In this document: in pieces, positions 10,243-20,051 of the stretch
How the letters are laid out: each line of letters opens with the position of its first letter
How positions within the stretch are numbered: position 1 is the stretch's first letter
NCBI RefSeq assembly: GCF_011382965.1
Contig: NZ_CP049934.1
Location: 868,001 to 932,000, forward strand
Length of the DNA stretch: 64,000 nucleotides
Direction: 5' to 3'
From: Leucobacter insecticola
GTDB lineage: Bacteria > Actinomycetota > Actinomycetes > Actinomycetales > Microbacteriaceae
Notes under the pieces: generated by a model
Database searches by the model: none
What the model saw: the letters and a program-made list of their open reading frames with translations, nothing else
Told to the model about the DNA's origin: nothing
Translations under genes and position numbers: made by a program

Positions 10243-11978
10243 ATGAACAGGTTTCTGAACACCGCCAAGGCGTCGCGCATCGCGATTCTCGGCGGCCTCC
10301 TCGTGGCGACATCCCTTGCCGGACCCCAGGTGGCTCACGCGACAGGCGAAGAGCGCATGCCCGGCGGTCCAGGCGCAACAACCGGGGAGTGGATCGAAGT
10401 CCCCCCGCTGAATCCACTCCCCCTGCTCCACCGAAACCCAAGCCCTTCGCCGCAACGGAGTACGTAGTTGCTGGTACTGACCTCGCCTGCTCAGCGGCGG
10501 CAGATCCGACGGGCGTCGTAGGGGTCACCGACACAGCAGGCCTGCTTGACGTAACCCTCGACCTGACGAAGATCCCCGCCGGCTTCTCGGCGGTGTCGAT
10601 TCCCACCGAGATCGCCGAGAACTGCAGGAACGTCATCAGGCAAGTGACTTTTGTGGGTTCACCCGCGATCACTGAACTGTCAATTGGCGCCGACGCGTTT
10701 ACGCAAAACCTCTTGGGGAACGAGTTGGTTTCGGTGATTTTCCCGGAGGGGATTGAAAGGCTTGATGTTGGTGATCGCGCGTTCTATCAGTATGCGTGGG
10801 ACTTCGATCACACCCTCAGTGACATCCAGTTCCCCACCTCGCTTCGGGATCTGACGATCGGCGTCGGATCGTTTTCGCAGGGGCGAATGAATTTGTCGAA
10901 CGGTGCCAATGCACTGAAGAAGGTGACATTCCCTGAGGGGCTCGTCACCTTGACCATCGATGAGTATGCGTTCTACCAGATCGGCGGCGAGCAAAAGAGC
11001 GACTCCAACGAGCTCGCAGAGGTTTCCTTTCCGAGTACCCTGCGTACCCTCGATATTGGGTACCGCGCCTTCTCTCAGTGGGCGAATGGTGGCGGACGCA
11101 ACGCGCTGACTCGGGTCGACTTCCCTGAAGGGTTGCAGGTCTTGAAGCTTGCAGACGAGGCGTTCTATCAGTCCAACTTTGACGAAAACGTGCTCGAACG
11201 GGTGACGTTCCCCGGGACGCTACAGACCCTATCAATCGGTCGAGCGGCCTTCTTCGCGCGAAACCACCACGTCTTCCTCGAATTCCGTACCGCGGAGGCA
11301 CCTGGTATGGGGCCTGATTCGATCTTCTTGGATGATTGGATCGCCGCGCCCGGCGGACGAAGCGTGCTTTTTTGGTACGGCGAGCCAGAACAAACGAGCA
11401 GAGTTTGGGCCGATTCGTTGACCTCCAACGCGGTCGACTACACGATCATGGGCTACCGCAGGCTCGACATGCGGCTCTTTGGTGGACACATCACAGAGCT
11501 GAACGGATCCGAAAGCCGCTTCGCCTACCCCGATGGTGAGGGTCCGACCGCCTCTTTTGGTGGTGTACCCGCGTACACCGGTGTCTCGCCGGTGTGGCCG
11601 TTTGGTGCATACCGTTTGACGCTGCCCCAACCTGAACGCGAAGGTTTCACCTTCCAAGGCTGGTGTGAAGACGAGCCTGTCAACGGTACTTGTGCCAGTG
11701 TGAATGGTTCCATCCCTGCCGGATCAGAATATGAACTCACCAGCCCGAGCACCGACCCGACCGTGGTGTATGCGCTCTGGAAAGCCGTGCCGAAGCCTCC
11801 GGTGGAGCCTGGCCCCGTTGAGCCTAATCCCGTTGAGCCTGGCCCGGCTGAGCCGAGTGCCCCAGCCGAACAGCTTCCGGAGACCGGTACTGATTCTGCG
11901 AGCCTGTTCGCTCCGTTCATTCTTTGTGCCGCCGGAATTGCCATGGTGATGCTCGGGCGGCGTCGGGTGCGGAGGTAA
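10243..11978 (+). CDS. BspA-type leucine-rich repeat surface protein, LPETG-anchored (frame broken)
   Basis: About 578 aa after repair. A signal peptide (cut near QVAHA-TGEE) precedes a short Pro-rich linker and several LRR_5/BspA repeats of the form F-P-x-x-L-x-x-L-x-I-G-x-x-A-F (about 10670-11280). An InlB-type (Listeria-Bacteroides) repeat follows, recognisable by EGFTFQGWCED and VVYALWKA (about 11550-11790), then Pro/Glu repeats, canonical LPETG (about 11875) and helix plus RRRVRR tail. The frame breaks at a C6 run (10401-10406); a seventh C joins the halves in the linker. ATG 10243 follows AAAGGGAG. It is last in the co-directional surface locus and likely a wall-anchored adhesin, by family. 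Confidence 0.85.
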
Positions 11979-12146
11979 CCCAGCACTGTGAAACTTCCGC
12001 ACAGCCTTTGAGCGGGCCGTGCGTGCGCCACGGGAATTGTTGCCACCCACGCCCCCGCTGTACAGTGCGGCATGTGCACTGAATCAGGTGCTCAACGTCG
12101 AACCTGCTGGAGCTTGTTTGCCATGGAGCAGGGGACAGGAAACAGC

Positions 12147-13517
12147 ATGATCAACGGCAACATATCGCACTGGTGGGAACAGATCGGTGCACCGTCGCCC
12201 CGATCCGAACTCCCGGGTAATCTCAACGCGGATGTTGCGATTGTTGGAGGCGGCTACACGGGACTGTGGACCGCCTACTATCTGAAGCGGGCCAAGCCCG
12301 ATCTCCGGGTGGTGGTCATCGAGCAGCGGCATGTCGGTTACGGTGCGTCCGGTCGGAACGGCGGCTGGCTCACCAATTCCGTCACGGGTGGCCGCGAACA
12401 GTATGTGAAGAGCCACGGACGCGATGCTGCCGAGCGATTCCAACGGGTCATGAACGAGACCGTCGATGAGGTTATCCGGGTGTGCGGGGCCGAGGGGATC
12501 GACGCTGACATTAAAAAGGGCGGCGAGTTTGGGGTCGCCTACACCCCGGCTCAAGAGGCCCGACTGCGCGAATTCGCCGCCGCCGAGAAGAGCTGGAAGT
12601 ATACGGATCTCGAGCTCCTTGAGGCGGAGGAGGCGAAGGCGAAGATCAACGTCGCGGACACTCGCGCAGCCGTCTGGCATCCGCACGCGGCCAGGATCCA
12701 GCCCGCAAAGCTTGCGGCGGGTCTCGCCGATGCGGCCGCGCGCCTCGGGGTTGAAATCTACGAGCGTACCCGGGTGGTTGAGATTGCGCCGCACCGGGTC
12801 ATCACGACGCACGGCACCGTGTCGGCGGAGTACGTCGTGCGGGCAACTGAGGGGTTTACCGCGAACCTCAAGGGTTTGCATCGGCTGTGGCTGCCCATGA
12901 ACTCGTCGCTCATCGCGACCGAGCCGCTCTCGGCAAAGGTGTGGGACGAGCTGCACTGGAACAAGGGTGAAGTGCTCGGTGATTTTGCCCACGTGTACAT
13001 GTACGCGCAGCGCACGGCAGACGATCGCATTGCGATCGGCGGACGCGGAGTGCCGTATCAGTTCGGATCCAAGACAGACACCGATGGGCAGACGCCCTCG
13101 GTGACGGTGGAAACGCTGAGCGAGATCATGCACCGCTTTTTCCCGGCCACTCGCGGTGCCGCGATTGATCACGTTTGGTCGGGCGTGCTGGGGGTGCCGC
13201 GCGACTGGGCTGCGACGGTGGGTCTTGATCCCGCGACCGGCATCGCCTGGGGCGGTGGCTACGTGGGTACGGGCGTGACCTCCACGAACCTGGCTGGGCG
13301 AACGATCACCGACCTGATCTTGGGGGAACGCACGGAGATCGCCGAGCTTCCCTGGGTGAATCACCGTGTGCGCAAGTGGGAACCAGAGCCGCTGCGCTGG
13401 ATCGCGACGAAGGGCCTGTACGCGGCCTACGGTATTGCCGACCGTGCCGAACTGGCTGGTCGAAAGACAACGGCGCCGATCGCGCACGTCGCCGATGTGA
13501 TTACCGGCCGCGGCTGA
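12147..13517 (+). CDS. FAD-dependent oxidoreductase (DAO/PuuB-like)
   Basis: Flavoprotein amine or amino-acid oxidase of 456 aa. The N-terminus carries a Rossmann motif in DVAIVGGGYTGLWTAYYL and then VVVIEQRHVGYGASGRNGG, typical of the gamma-glutamylputrescine oxidase/glycine oxidase group; the C-terminal GGGYVGTGVTSTNLAGR closes the FAD site. The preceding N-terminal sequence (SHWWEQIG) fits this subgroup. ATG 12147 follows GACAGGAA; ATG 12123 and 12072 are upstream in frame. The neighbouring amine oxidases and Pot-type importer support an amine substrate, but putrescine or gamma-glutamylputrescine is an inference. Confidence 0.85.
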   Translation: MINGNISHWWEQIGAPSPRSELPGNLNADVAIVGGGYTGLWTAYYLKRAKPDLRVVVIEQRHVGYGASGRNGGWLTNSVTGGREQYVKSHGRDAAERFQRVMNETVDEVIRVCGAEGIDADIKKGGEFGVAYTPAQEARLREFAAAEKSWKYTDLELLEAEEAKAKINVADTRAAVWHPHAARIQPAKLAAGLADAAARLGVEIYERTRVVEIAPHRVITTHGTVSAEYVVRATEGFTANLKGLHRLWLPMNSSLIATEPLSAKVWDELHWNKGEVLGDFAHVYMYAQRTADDRIAIGGRGVPYQFGSKTDTDGQTPSVTVETLSEIMHRFFPATRGAAIDHVWSGVLGVPRDWAATVGLDPATGIAWGGGYVGTGVTSTNLAGRTITDLILGERTEIAELPWVNHRVRKWEPEPLRWIATKGLYAAYGIADRAELAGRKTTAPIAHVADVITGRG

Positions 13518-13530
13518 GCTGAGCCTCTTC

Positions 13531-13592
13531 GGTTCAGGTGTCACGGATGTGTAGTTCCGCGCGATATGGTACACATCCGTGACACTTGAACC
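13531..13592. repeat. Long hairpin between convergent genes
   Basis: Two 23-nt arms, GGTTCAGGTGTCACGGATG and on to TGTA, pair with one mismatch around a 16-nt loop. It lies between the ends of two convergent genes and could be a bidirectional terminator, although neither side has a T run. It resembles in layout, not in sequence, four other dyad elements in the window. Confidence 0.75.
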
Positions 13593-13614
13593 GCGGCTGA
13601 GCGCGCCCTCGCGC

Positions 13615-14925
13615 TCAGTGGGGCTGAATGCTGGTGATGATTCTGCGTGATTCTCTGAGGCCGCTCTCGATCGCGCCGTCGATGAAACCGCCCCACAAAT
13701 CCGCATTGTCGGTCGTCGCGAAGTGCACCGCGCCGTGAGGCTGCTGTAGCTCGGCGAGGTCGCGGGTGAGCTGGCCTGGGCGGTGCGTCATCCAGGTCGT
13801 GAGGGCGAGCGGGTCCGTCATCCAGTCGTGCGCGGTGACCTCGGTGATCGTGAGTCCGGGCCGAACCCGGTCGACGGCCTCCTGCATGCCCGCGAGGTCG
13901 TCGAGGTCGATGCGGCTGTGATCGGCGCCGAATCCGACGAGGATCGTGTAGTCCGTGCCGTCTTCATCTGTGCAGTAAAACTCTGCTTTCAACACGGAGA
14001 AGGGATCCTGCTGGCGGCCGTAGGCGGAGAATCGGGGGAAGTGCCCCTGCGCCCTCATCCACACCTTTGTACCCTGGGAGGCGACGGTTTCTGTGCCTTG
14101 CCTGCGCCAAACCTCGGGGAGTTCGGGGGAAAAGTGGATCCCGGCCGCGGCGTTCACCGGGAGTGTGTTGACGACGCGGCGTGCGTGGATCCTGTGGCCA
14201 TCGGCGGTCTCGACAACGGCGCCGTTGTCGTTCTGCGTGACCGAGGTGACGGTCGTGTTCAGCCAAATCTCGCCCGGGACGTCCGCAGCCATGAGCTCGG
14301 TGAGTCCGCTCATGCCGCCGTCGATCCGGTAGGTCGCAGAGGCCTCGTGCATGAGCTGCCAGTGCCCGCCCGTCGCCGCAACCCAGCGCAGTGCGCTCGC
14401 AATGCCGACCTGGTCGAGGGGCGCGTTTAAATGCCCCACCCACACCGACTCGTTGGCGTCGCGCGCCTCCTGGCTCAGCTGTAGCGTGTCGAAGCGATCC
14501 TGCACGCTGAGGTGATCGAGCTCGCGGATCCCGCCCTCCGCCGGTTCTGTGCCGCGCGGGATCGCTGAGCGCACGTCGTCGATGAGGAGCTGCTGGCCCT
14601 CGTCGATGAGGCTCATGAACTCGTCGACCGTGCCGCGTCGCTGCGAACCGTCGGCGCCGCGCCAATAGATTTCCTCGGTCTGCGGGTTGCGCACGATCCC
14701 GCGCTGATACCGCGTCATTTCGGCCCAGATGTGCGGTTGAACCCAGTGCACCCAGTTCGCCCCGATCTCGAGGTCGTGGCCGAGTCGGTGATCCGTCCAG
14801 GTGCGACCGCCGACGCGATCCCGCGCCTCCAGGGTGAGGACATCGAGACCCGCGTGCCCAAGCTCGCGGGCGGCGATGAGACCGGCGAACCCGGCACCGA
14901 TAACGACAACATCGACTGACTGCAT
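13615..14925 (-). CDS. Flavin-containing monoamine oxidase family protein
   Basis: Amine oxidase of 436 aa that would oxidise a primary or polyamine to an aldehyde with FAD. The N-terminus has VVVIGAGFAGLIAARELGHAG and the family hallmark LEARDRVGGRTWT; the C-terminus has GAVHFATTDNADLWGGFIDGAIESG, the FAD-binding end. Start ATG 14925 has GAAGGAG a few bases upstream. It is convergent with the DAO-type flavoprotein and is followed upstream by a PucR-type regulator and a second amine oxidase on the same strand. Which amine is used cannot be read from the sequence. Confidence 0.9.
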   Translation of the reverse strand: MQSVDVVVIGAGFAGLIAARELGHAGLDVLTLEARDRVGGRTWTDHRLGHDLEIGANWVHWVQPHIWAEMTRYQRGIVRNPQTEEIYWRGADGSQRRGTVDEFMSLIDEGQQLLIDDVRSAIPRGTEPAEGGIRELDHLSVQDRFDTLQLSQEARDANESVWVGHLNAPLDQVGIASALRWVAATGGHWQLMHEASATYRIDGGMSGLTELMAADVPGEIWLNTTVTSVTQNDNGAVVETADGHRIHARRVVNTLPVNAAAGIHFSPELPEVWRRQGTETVASQGTKVWMRAQGHFPRFSAYGRQQDPFSVLKAEFYCTDEDGTDYTILVGFGADHSRIDLDDLAGMQEAVDRVRPGLTITEVTAHDWMTDPLALTTWMTHRPGQLTRDLAELQQPHGAVHFATTDNADLWGGFIDGAIESGLRESRRIITSIQPH

Positions 14926-15040
14926 GTCACTCCTTCGTGAAGCTGTGATCCGTTGTGTTCGAGCGTACGGTGCGCGGGGGCGCTGCGGAATCGAGAATCG
15001 TAGGCAATTCTTGGAAGTCTCTTGTATGTAAGTATGAGGT

Positions 15041-16510
15041 TCAGCTAGTGCTCTCTGTCGCGGCGAACTCGGTCGTTTCGAGGTCCCCGCACGAGATCGC
15101 CGCCTGCACGGCGAGCCAGCACTCTGCGGTGTCTTCGATCGAAGAGAGATCTCGGTCGACGATCTTCTCGATGCGTGAGACTCTCGCGATCAGGGTTTGT
15201 CGGTGCACGAAGAGTCGTTCTGCGGCGCGCACCCAACTGCGATTCTCCTCGAGGAACACGCGCAGGGTTTGCGTGAGTTCGGTGCCGCGCTGTTCGTCGT
15301 AGGTTCGCAGCGGCCCGAGTACCTGCCTGGCGATGCCGCGCAGTTGATCCATGTTGCTGGGAAGAAACAGCGACGTCGTTTCGTCTTCTTCGAAGCGCAG
15401 CACACGGCCGGATTGGCGGTTGCGGATCAGGGCGCTGCGGGCCTGCTTGAGCGCTGCCGTGGTGTCACTCAGCTTCGAAAACTTTGCGCTGACCCCGATC
15501 CGCGTCGATTCGGTGGCCAGCAGCGTCAGTAACTTTTCGACCTGCTCGCCTGTTTCGGCCAGAAGGAGTACGTGGCCGTCCTTGATGGTGGCGAGGGCGG
15601 GAACACGTTCCGCGGCGAAAGCGGTTTGCACCTCGTCGAGAGCGGCGCGCGCGTTCTCCGTTTGAATCACCGCGAACAGGTAGGGGGAAAGGACCTCGTA
15701 GGCCGCAACCAGATGTTCCGCGGGACCGGAGGGGAGCGAATCGTCGCACAGATCCGCGAGCAGAAGGGAACCGTGCATCCATTCGTTTCGTCTCGCAGCG
15801 GCCTTCACCGAGAGTGCGCTGCCGATGATTCCCGCCGCGTGCAGCATGAGCGAGTGGTCTCCGGCATCGTCGGTGGTGAAGCGAAGACTTGGAGCGCCCG
15901 GGGCGAGGAGGCGGGTGGTGTAGCTCCTGGGTGAAACCTGGAGGATCGTTCCCGGCGGGGGCAAGTCCGGCCCCGACCCGACCTCTCGGCTGAAGTGTAA
16001 GCGGATCGTGCAGTTCAGCACCGGCTCGAGGGATTCGATAAGTTGCTCCACACTGTCGGTGACCTCGTGGTTTCCCGCAATGGAGTAGAGCTCTTCTGTC
16101 TGTCGAAGGCGTTGAGCACGCGCGCTGCGCACGTTCTCGGCGACCGCCATGGCGAGCTTGACGAACGGAATGTCGTGCGCGGTCTGCAGCACGGGGAAGC
16201 CAATGTTGGCAGCATAAGCGAGCGCGGCTTCGCTGAAGATCGGTGCCGCGGGATCGGGAACCTCATCGATTGCGATCGCTGAGATCCCGGCGGCATGGGT
16301 GTCTCGCAAGTATTCGAGTTGAGCTTCGCTCGTGGCGGGAATCCCGATACCGGTGGTCATGAGGAGTGCGCCCTGGCCAAGCCACCGCCAGGGCTTGCCA
16401 AGTTCGCACACGTGCGCCCACGTGATTTCGCGGTCTTCTCCGACACCCGGGGTCAGCGACGTGGTCTCCACCTCGGCGAGATCGAGCAGCGACCTAACAG
16501 TGAAGGTCAT
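15041..16510 (-). CDS. PucR family transcriptional regulator
   Basis: DNA-binding regulator, 489 aa. It has the N-terminal PucR domain (TVRSLLDLAEVETTSL, then TTGIGIP and AIAIDEVPDP), a degenerate GGDEF-like middle part and the C-terminal PucR helix-turn-helix (FLEENRSWVRAAERLFVHRQ, followed by RVSRIE). Such proteins control purine, amine and amino-acid breakdown genes. ATG 16510 begins the conserved domain; the frame extends upstream to 16576 without family similarity. It lies between two amine-oxidase genes on the same strand and near the divergent Pot-type operon, so control of this cluster is likely but inferred. Confidence 0.88.
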   Translation of the reverse strand: MTFTVRSLLDLAEVETTSLTPGVGEDREITWAHVCELGKPWRWLGQGALLMTTGIGIPATSEAQLEYLRDTHAAGISAIAIDEVPDPAAPIFSEAALAYAANIGFPVLQTAHDIPFVKLAMAVAENVRSARAQRLRQTEELYSIAGNHEVTDSVEQLIESLEPVLNCTIRLHFSREVGSGPDLPPPGTILQVSPRSYTTRLLAPGAPSLRFTTDDAGDHSLMLHAAGIIGSALSVKAAARRNEWMHGSLLLADLCDDSLPSGPAEHLVAAYEVLSPYLFAVIQTENARAALDEVQTAFAAERVPALATIKDGHVLLLAETGEQVEKLLTLLATESTRIGVSAKFSKLSDTTAALKQARSALIRNRQSGRVLRFEEDETTSLFLPSNMDQLRGIARQVLGPLRTYDEQRGTELTQTLRVFLEENRSWVRAAERLFVHRQTLIARVSRIEKIVDRDLSSIEDTAECWLAVQAAISCGDLETTEFAATESTS

Positions 16511-16523
16511 AGTCCATATAGTT

Positions 16524-17753
16524 TCATGGTTTGAGCACGGAATCCAACGCGGTGACGGCCCGATACCCGGAGGCAACCGCCCCGGAGAGGGATTGTGCGA
16601 GCCCGGTGTGTTCGCCTGCGATCGCCACTCGCCCGGCTGGTCTCGTAAACGCCTCGGCGTCCTCGGGCCGCCAGTTCAAGCCGGGCGCTGAGTAGGATCC
16701 CTTCGCCCACGGGTCATGGCTCCAGTCCGTCAACAGTACTTCACCGTCGATACGGAGTTGGGGGCGCATCGCGCGGACCGCGGCTACCCAGCGGTCAGGG
16801 CCCTCGTGCACGCCAAGTGCTTCGAGCGCACATGGGCCGCCGGCAAACTGGGAGAGTGCATTCACGCGGTTCTCTCCGTCAAACGACATCGAACGCCATG
16901 ACCACCAGGTGTGTTCGGGATCCTGGCGGGCGGGGTCATCGTCGACCTGAGTCAGCGGCACCCCGAGCTTCGCGGCGACACCCATGAAACGATGATCGAG
17001 CGCCCGCTGTTGCTCGTCGAGCAGCGCGAATCCAAGACGAATCTCGCGCAGGATCGGAAGCGGCACCGTGATCACTGCGGCGTCGGCGTCGATTCGTGTT
17101 CCGTCGCGGAGCAGGATCTGTACGCCGCTCACTGATTGGTCGATGCCCGAGACGGGACGCTCAAGACACACCCGATCCCCGAGCCTGCGGGCGAGTTCGA
17201 TTGACAGCGCCTGATTGCCGCCGACGAAGCGTCCACCATCTTCGATATACCCGCCGGTCGTTGAGGACTCGTGCAGCAAAACCGCTTCGGCGTTGACCTG
17301 CGCGGGATCCGCCGCCACTGAAGTTGTGGTGCGTCGGTAGACCGGATCGAGGCGGTAGTCAGGGCCGAGAGCCGCAGCGAAGATGCGTTCGAGGGAGACT
17401 CCTGATTCGCCATCCGCGAGCATCTGCGTCAGAGTAGCCTTCACCTGAGCGGTGGTCGCGGAGAGCTCGGCGAAGCTGATGATCCGATCCTGCACGGTGC
17501 GGCGCCCGTATCGAACGCCGTGCGACATGATGGGCACACCCACCTCCGCAGCGAGTTTGCGGACCGGGAATTCTGTCGGGAAGACGTATTCGCCGCCCCG
17601 CTCTGTGATCTCGCCGTTGCCAAGGCGGGCGGACCAGGTGCGCCCGCCGACGCGGTCGCGCGCTTCGAGTACCGTGCAGTCATGGCCTGCTTTGCTGAGC
17701 TCCCAGGCTGCCGTGAGTCCGGCGAGTCCGGCCCCGATGACGACGAGCTTCAT
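16524..17753 (-). CDS. Flavin amine oxidase (NAD(P)/FAD-dependent oxidoreductase)
   Basis: 409-aa amine-oxidase fold protein: KLVVIGAGLAGLTAAWELSK for the FAD dinucleotide, VLEARDRVGGRTWSAR, and C-terminal GRVAIAGEHTGLAQSLSGAV, the conserved FAD end. ATG 17753 has CAAGGAGGAAC upstream. It is the first gene of a leftward group (amine oxidase, PucR, amine oxidase) and divergent from the ABC importer genes, separated by 251 bp. Paralogous to the 13615-14925 gene in overall pattern but clearly different in sequence. Confidence 0.9.
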   Translation of the reverse strand: MKLVVIGAGLAGLTAAWELSKAGHDCTVLEARDRVGGRTWSARLGNGEITERGGEYVFPTEFPVRKLAAEVGVPIMSHGVRYGRRTVQDRIISFAELSATTAQVKATLTQMLADGESGVSLERIFAAALGPDYRLDPVYRRTTTSVAADPAQVNAEAVLLHESSTTGGYIEDGGRFVGGNQALSIELARRLGDRVCLERPVSGIDQSVSGVQILLRDGTRIDADAAVITVPLPILREIRLGFALLDEQQRALDHRFMGVAAKLGVPLTQVDDDPARQDPEHTWWSWRSMSFDGENRVNALSQFAGGPCALEALGVHEGPDRWVAAVRAMRPQLRIDGEVLLTDWSHDPWAKGSYSAPGLNWRPEDAEAFTRPAGRVAIAGEHTGLAQSLSGAVASGYRAVTALDSVLKP

Positions 17754-17903
17754 ACCTGTTCCTCCTTGAACGCGATGACCTGTTCATCGTAGGTGTGCGC
17801 GCGCGGTGAATGCGCGGCATCGCACTGATTCCTCCGCGATTTCTTATGTTTGTACGATCCGAGGTGGGTGTGCCGTACGAAGCTATGAAAAACGGTGATG
17901 GGT

Positions 17904-17954
17904 GGTAACGAAGGGGTAACGGCACGGGCAGCTATGTCGGTGGCCGCTGTTACC
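17904..17954. promoter_or_regulatory. Possible operator in the divergent amine-oxidase/Pot promoter region
   Basis: GGTAACG occurs at 17904 and 17915, 11 bp apart, and the inverse GTTACC at 17949, giving GGTAACGGC...GCCGCTGTTACC symmetry. The location, 50-100 bp before the importer genes and opposite the PucR-containing group, suits a regulator site. No binding evidence beyond symmetry. Confidence 0.35.
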
Positions 17955-18004
17955 TTCAGAGGACCCGTTCAGCGGACAAACCACAATGAAGTGAGGAAAC
18001 ACGA

Positions 18005-19131
18005 ATGGCCGCACTCAAAACGTTTACGACCCGGAAGCATGTCACGATGCTTGCTGCCGCCGCAGCTCTCGCGGTGACCCTGGCTGGCTGCAGCGGCAGC
18101 TCCGAGCCCGAAGAAGCCCCCGAATATGACCTCGGCGCTCCGGTGGCGGGTGAGATTAAGGAGGGTGTGTTTGACGGAGTCACACTGACCTTCGCCGGTT
18201 CCGGCGGTGTCTTCCAAGACGGTCAGACAGAAGCGCTGTGGGATCCCTTCGCTGAGGCGTCGGGCGCCCGCATGAAGCAGGACGCCTTCGATGCGGGCAA
18301 GCTGAAGGCGATGGTCGATAGCGGCAACGTCAGCTGGGACATCGTGAACACCACTCAGTTCGACACCGCGCGAGGGTGCGGCACGCTGTATGAGGAGTAC
18401 GACTACGCTCAGATCGACATCTCGAAGATCCCGCGGGCACGATCACCGACAAGTGCATGGTTCCGCAGATCCTGTACGGCTTGGTCCTGGTGTACAACAC
18501 CGACAAGTTTGGTGATAATCCGCCCACCAGCGCAGCTGACTTCTTTGACACGAAGACCTTCCCTGGCAAGCGCACGGTCAGCCAATCGACCTACGTTGAT
18601 CCCCAGACCGTCGAGTTTGCCCTCACTGCGCAGGGTAAAGACGTCAAGAGCTTGAAGCCCGAAGACATTGCAGGCGCCTTCGACATGTACAAAGACCTCG
18701 GCAACAACGTCATCGGCTGGACCACCGGCGCGCAGGCGCAGCAGCAACTCGAGTCCGGTGAGGCCGTCATGGGACTCGTGTGGTCGGGTCGCGGGTACGG
18801 TGCGGCGGCGGCCGGTGCTCCGGTCGCTCCGATGTGGGATCAGTGGATGATCATGGTTGACTCGAACGGGATCCCGAAGGGTGTGAAGAACCCGCAGGCG
18901 GCCTTCGCGGCAGTGAATTACTCTCTCGGCGCTGAGCAGCAGGCGAAGATGACCGAACTCACGTCCTACGGCGGGGTGAACGTTGATGCGAAGCCAAAGA
19001 TGGACGCAACACTGACCCAGTGGATGACCACCGAGCATCTCGACACCGGCATCGCGCCAAACGTTGATTTCTGGGTCGAGAACTACGACGCGCTCGCCGC
19101 GGCCTGGGCCGGTTGGGCGACGGGTAACTAA
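18005..19131 (+). CDS. Extracellular solute-binding lipoprotein, polyamine-type ABC importer (frame broken)
   Basis: About 375 aa after repair. The lipoprotein signal ends in VTLAGC (Cys near residue 29). The mature part follows the PotD/PotF pattern: LTFAGSGGVFQDGQTEALW, FDAGKLKAMVDSGNVSWD, VPQILYGLVLVYNTDKFG, and VMGLVWSGRGYGAA. The reading frame breaks at CCC (18430-18432); one extra C gives IPAGTITDKCMVP and restores the protein. The two permeases and the ATPase follow directly, so this is the binding protein of that importer. Putrescine/spermidine specificity is inferred from family and neighbouring amine oxidases. Confidence 0.87.
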
Positions 19132-19136
19132 GTAGC

Positions 19137-20051
19137 ATGACCACCCCAACGTTCACCGAGGGCGACGTGTCGACGCGCGCGATCGCCCTCGGCGCGGACC
19201 CCAAGGCCAGGAGCCGCGGCCCCAAGAATTGGCGGCCTCTGCTCCTGCTCATCCCGGCGTTCGTGATCGTCTCCCTGTTCTTCCTCGCGCCGCTCGGCGA
19301 CGTCTTCGTCCGTTCAGTGACCGATCCGCAGCCCGGGCTGCAAAACTATGAGTGGCTGTTTGGCACCCCCGCGAACCTCAACGTGGTGTTGCGCACCTTT
19401 GGCACCGCGATCCTCGTCACCGTGGTGTGTTTGCTTCTCGCGTACCCCTACGCGTACCTCATGACGATCGTGACGGACCGCACGCGCAACCTGATGCAGC
19501 TGTTCATCATGATGCCGTTGTGGACGTCGATCCTGGTGCGTACGCTGGCGTGGATGGTGCTGCTGCAAGACACCGGCCCCATCAACGGGATCCTGGCTGC
19601 GTGGTTCGGGATCGGACCCGTGCCGCTGATCCGCACCACTTTTGGTGTGGCGCTCGGCATGAGCCAGGTGCTGCTGCCGTTCATGGTGCTGCCGCTGTAT
19701 TCGTCAATGGCGAAGATTGATAAGCGTCTACTGCCGGCCGCCTCAAACCTCGGTGCAAAACCGGTCACTGCGTTCTTTACGGTGTACCTGCCGCTGTCCA
19801 AACCCGGCATCTTCTCCGGCGGGGTGACGGTGTTTATCCTGGGGCTCGGCTTCTACATCATCCCGGCGCTTCTCGGATCGTCGAAGGAGATCATGATCTC
19901 CGCACTGATCCAGCAGCAGATCAGCGTCTTCCTGATGTGGGGTCAGGGCACCGCGCTCGGGATCTTCCTGCTCGTCTGCACGATCCTGATTCTGGTGGTC
20001 GTCTCACGATTGAACAAGAACGGCAGTCTTTTTCCGGGGGTGGACCGCTGA
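19137..20051 (+). CDS. ABC importer permease, PotB-like
   Basis: Integral membrane permease, 304 aa. After a hydrophilic N-terminus come membrane segments beginning LLLLIPAFVIVSLFFLAPLG. The cytoplasmic coupling loop is AASNLGAKPVTAFFTVYLPL, the EAA-type motif that contacts the ATPase. It starts 5 nt after the binding-protein gene and its stop overlaps the next start (TGATG), so the operon is translationally coupled. Confidence 0.92.
   Translation: MTTPTFTEGDVSTRAIALGADPKARSRGPKNWRPLLLLIPAFVIVSLFFLAPLGDVFVRSVTDPQPGLQNYEWLFGTPANLNVVLRTFGTAILVTVVCLLLAYPYAYLMTIVTDRTRNLMQLFIMMPLWTSILVRTLAWMVLLQDTGPINGILAAWFGIGPVPLIRTTFGVALGMSQVLLPFMVLPLYSSMAKIDKRLLPAASNLGAKPVTAFFTVYLPLSKPGIFSGGVTVFILGLGFYIIPALLGSSKEIMISALIQQQISVFLMWGQGTALGIFLLVCTILILVVVSRLNKNGSLFPGVDR

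Noticed and set aside
12084-13706. 540-codon open frame opposite the DAO-type oxidase
   Set aside because: Antisense shadow; the + strand carries clear FAD motifs.
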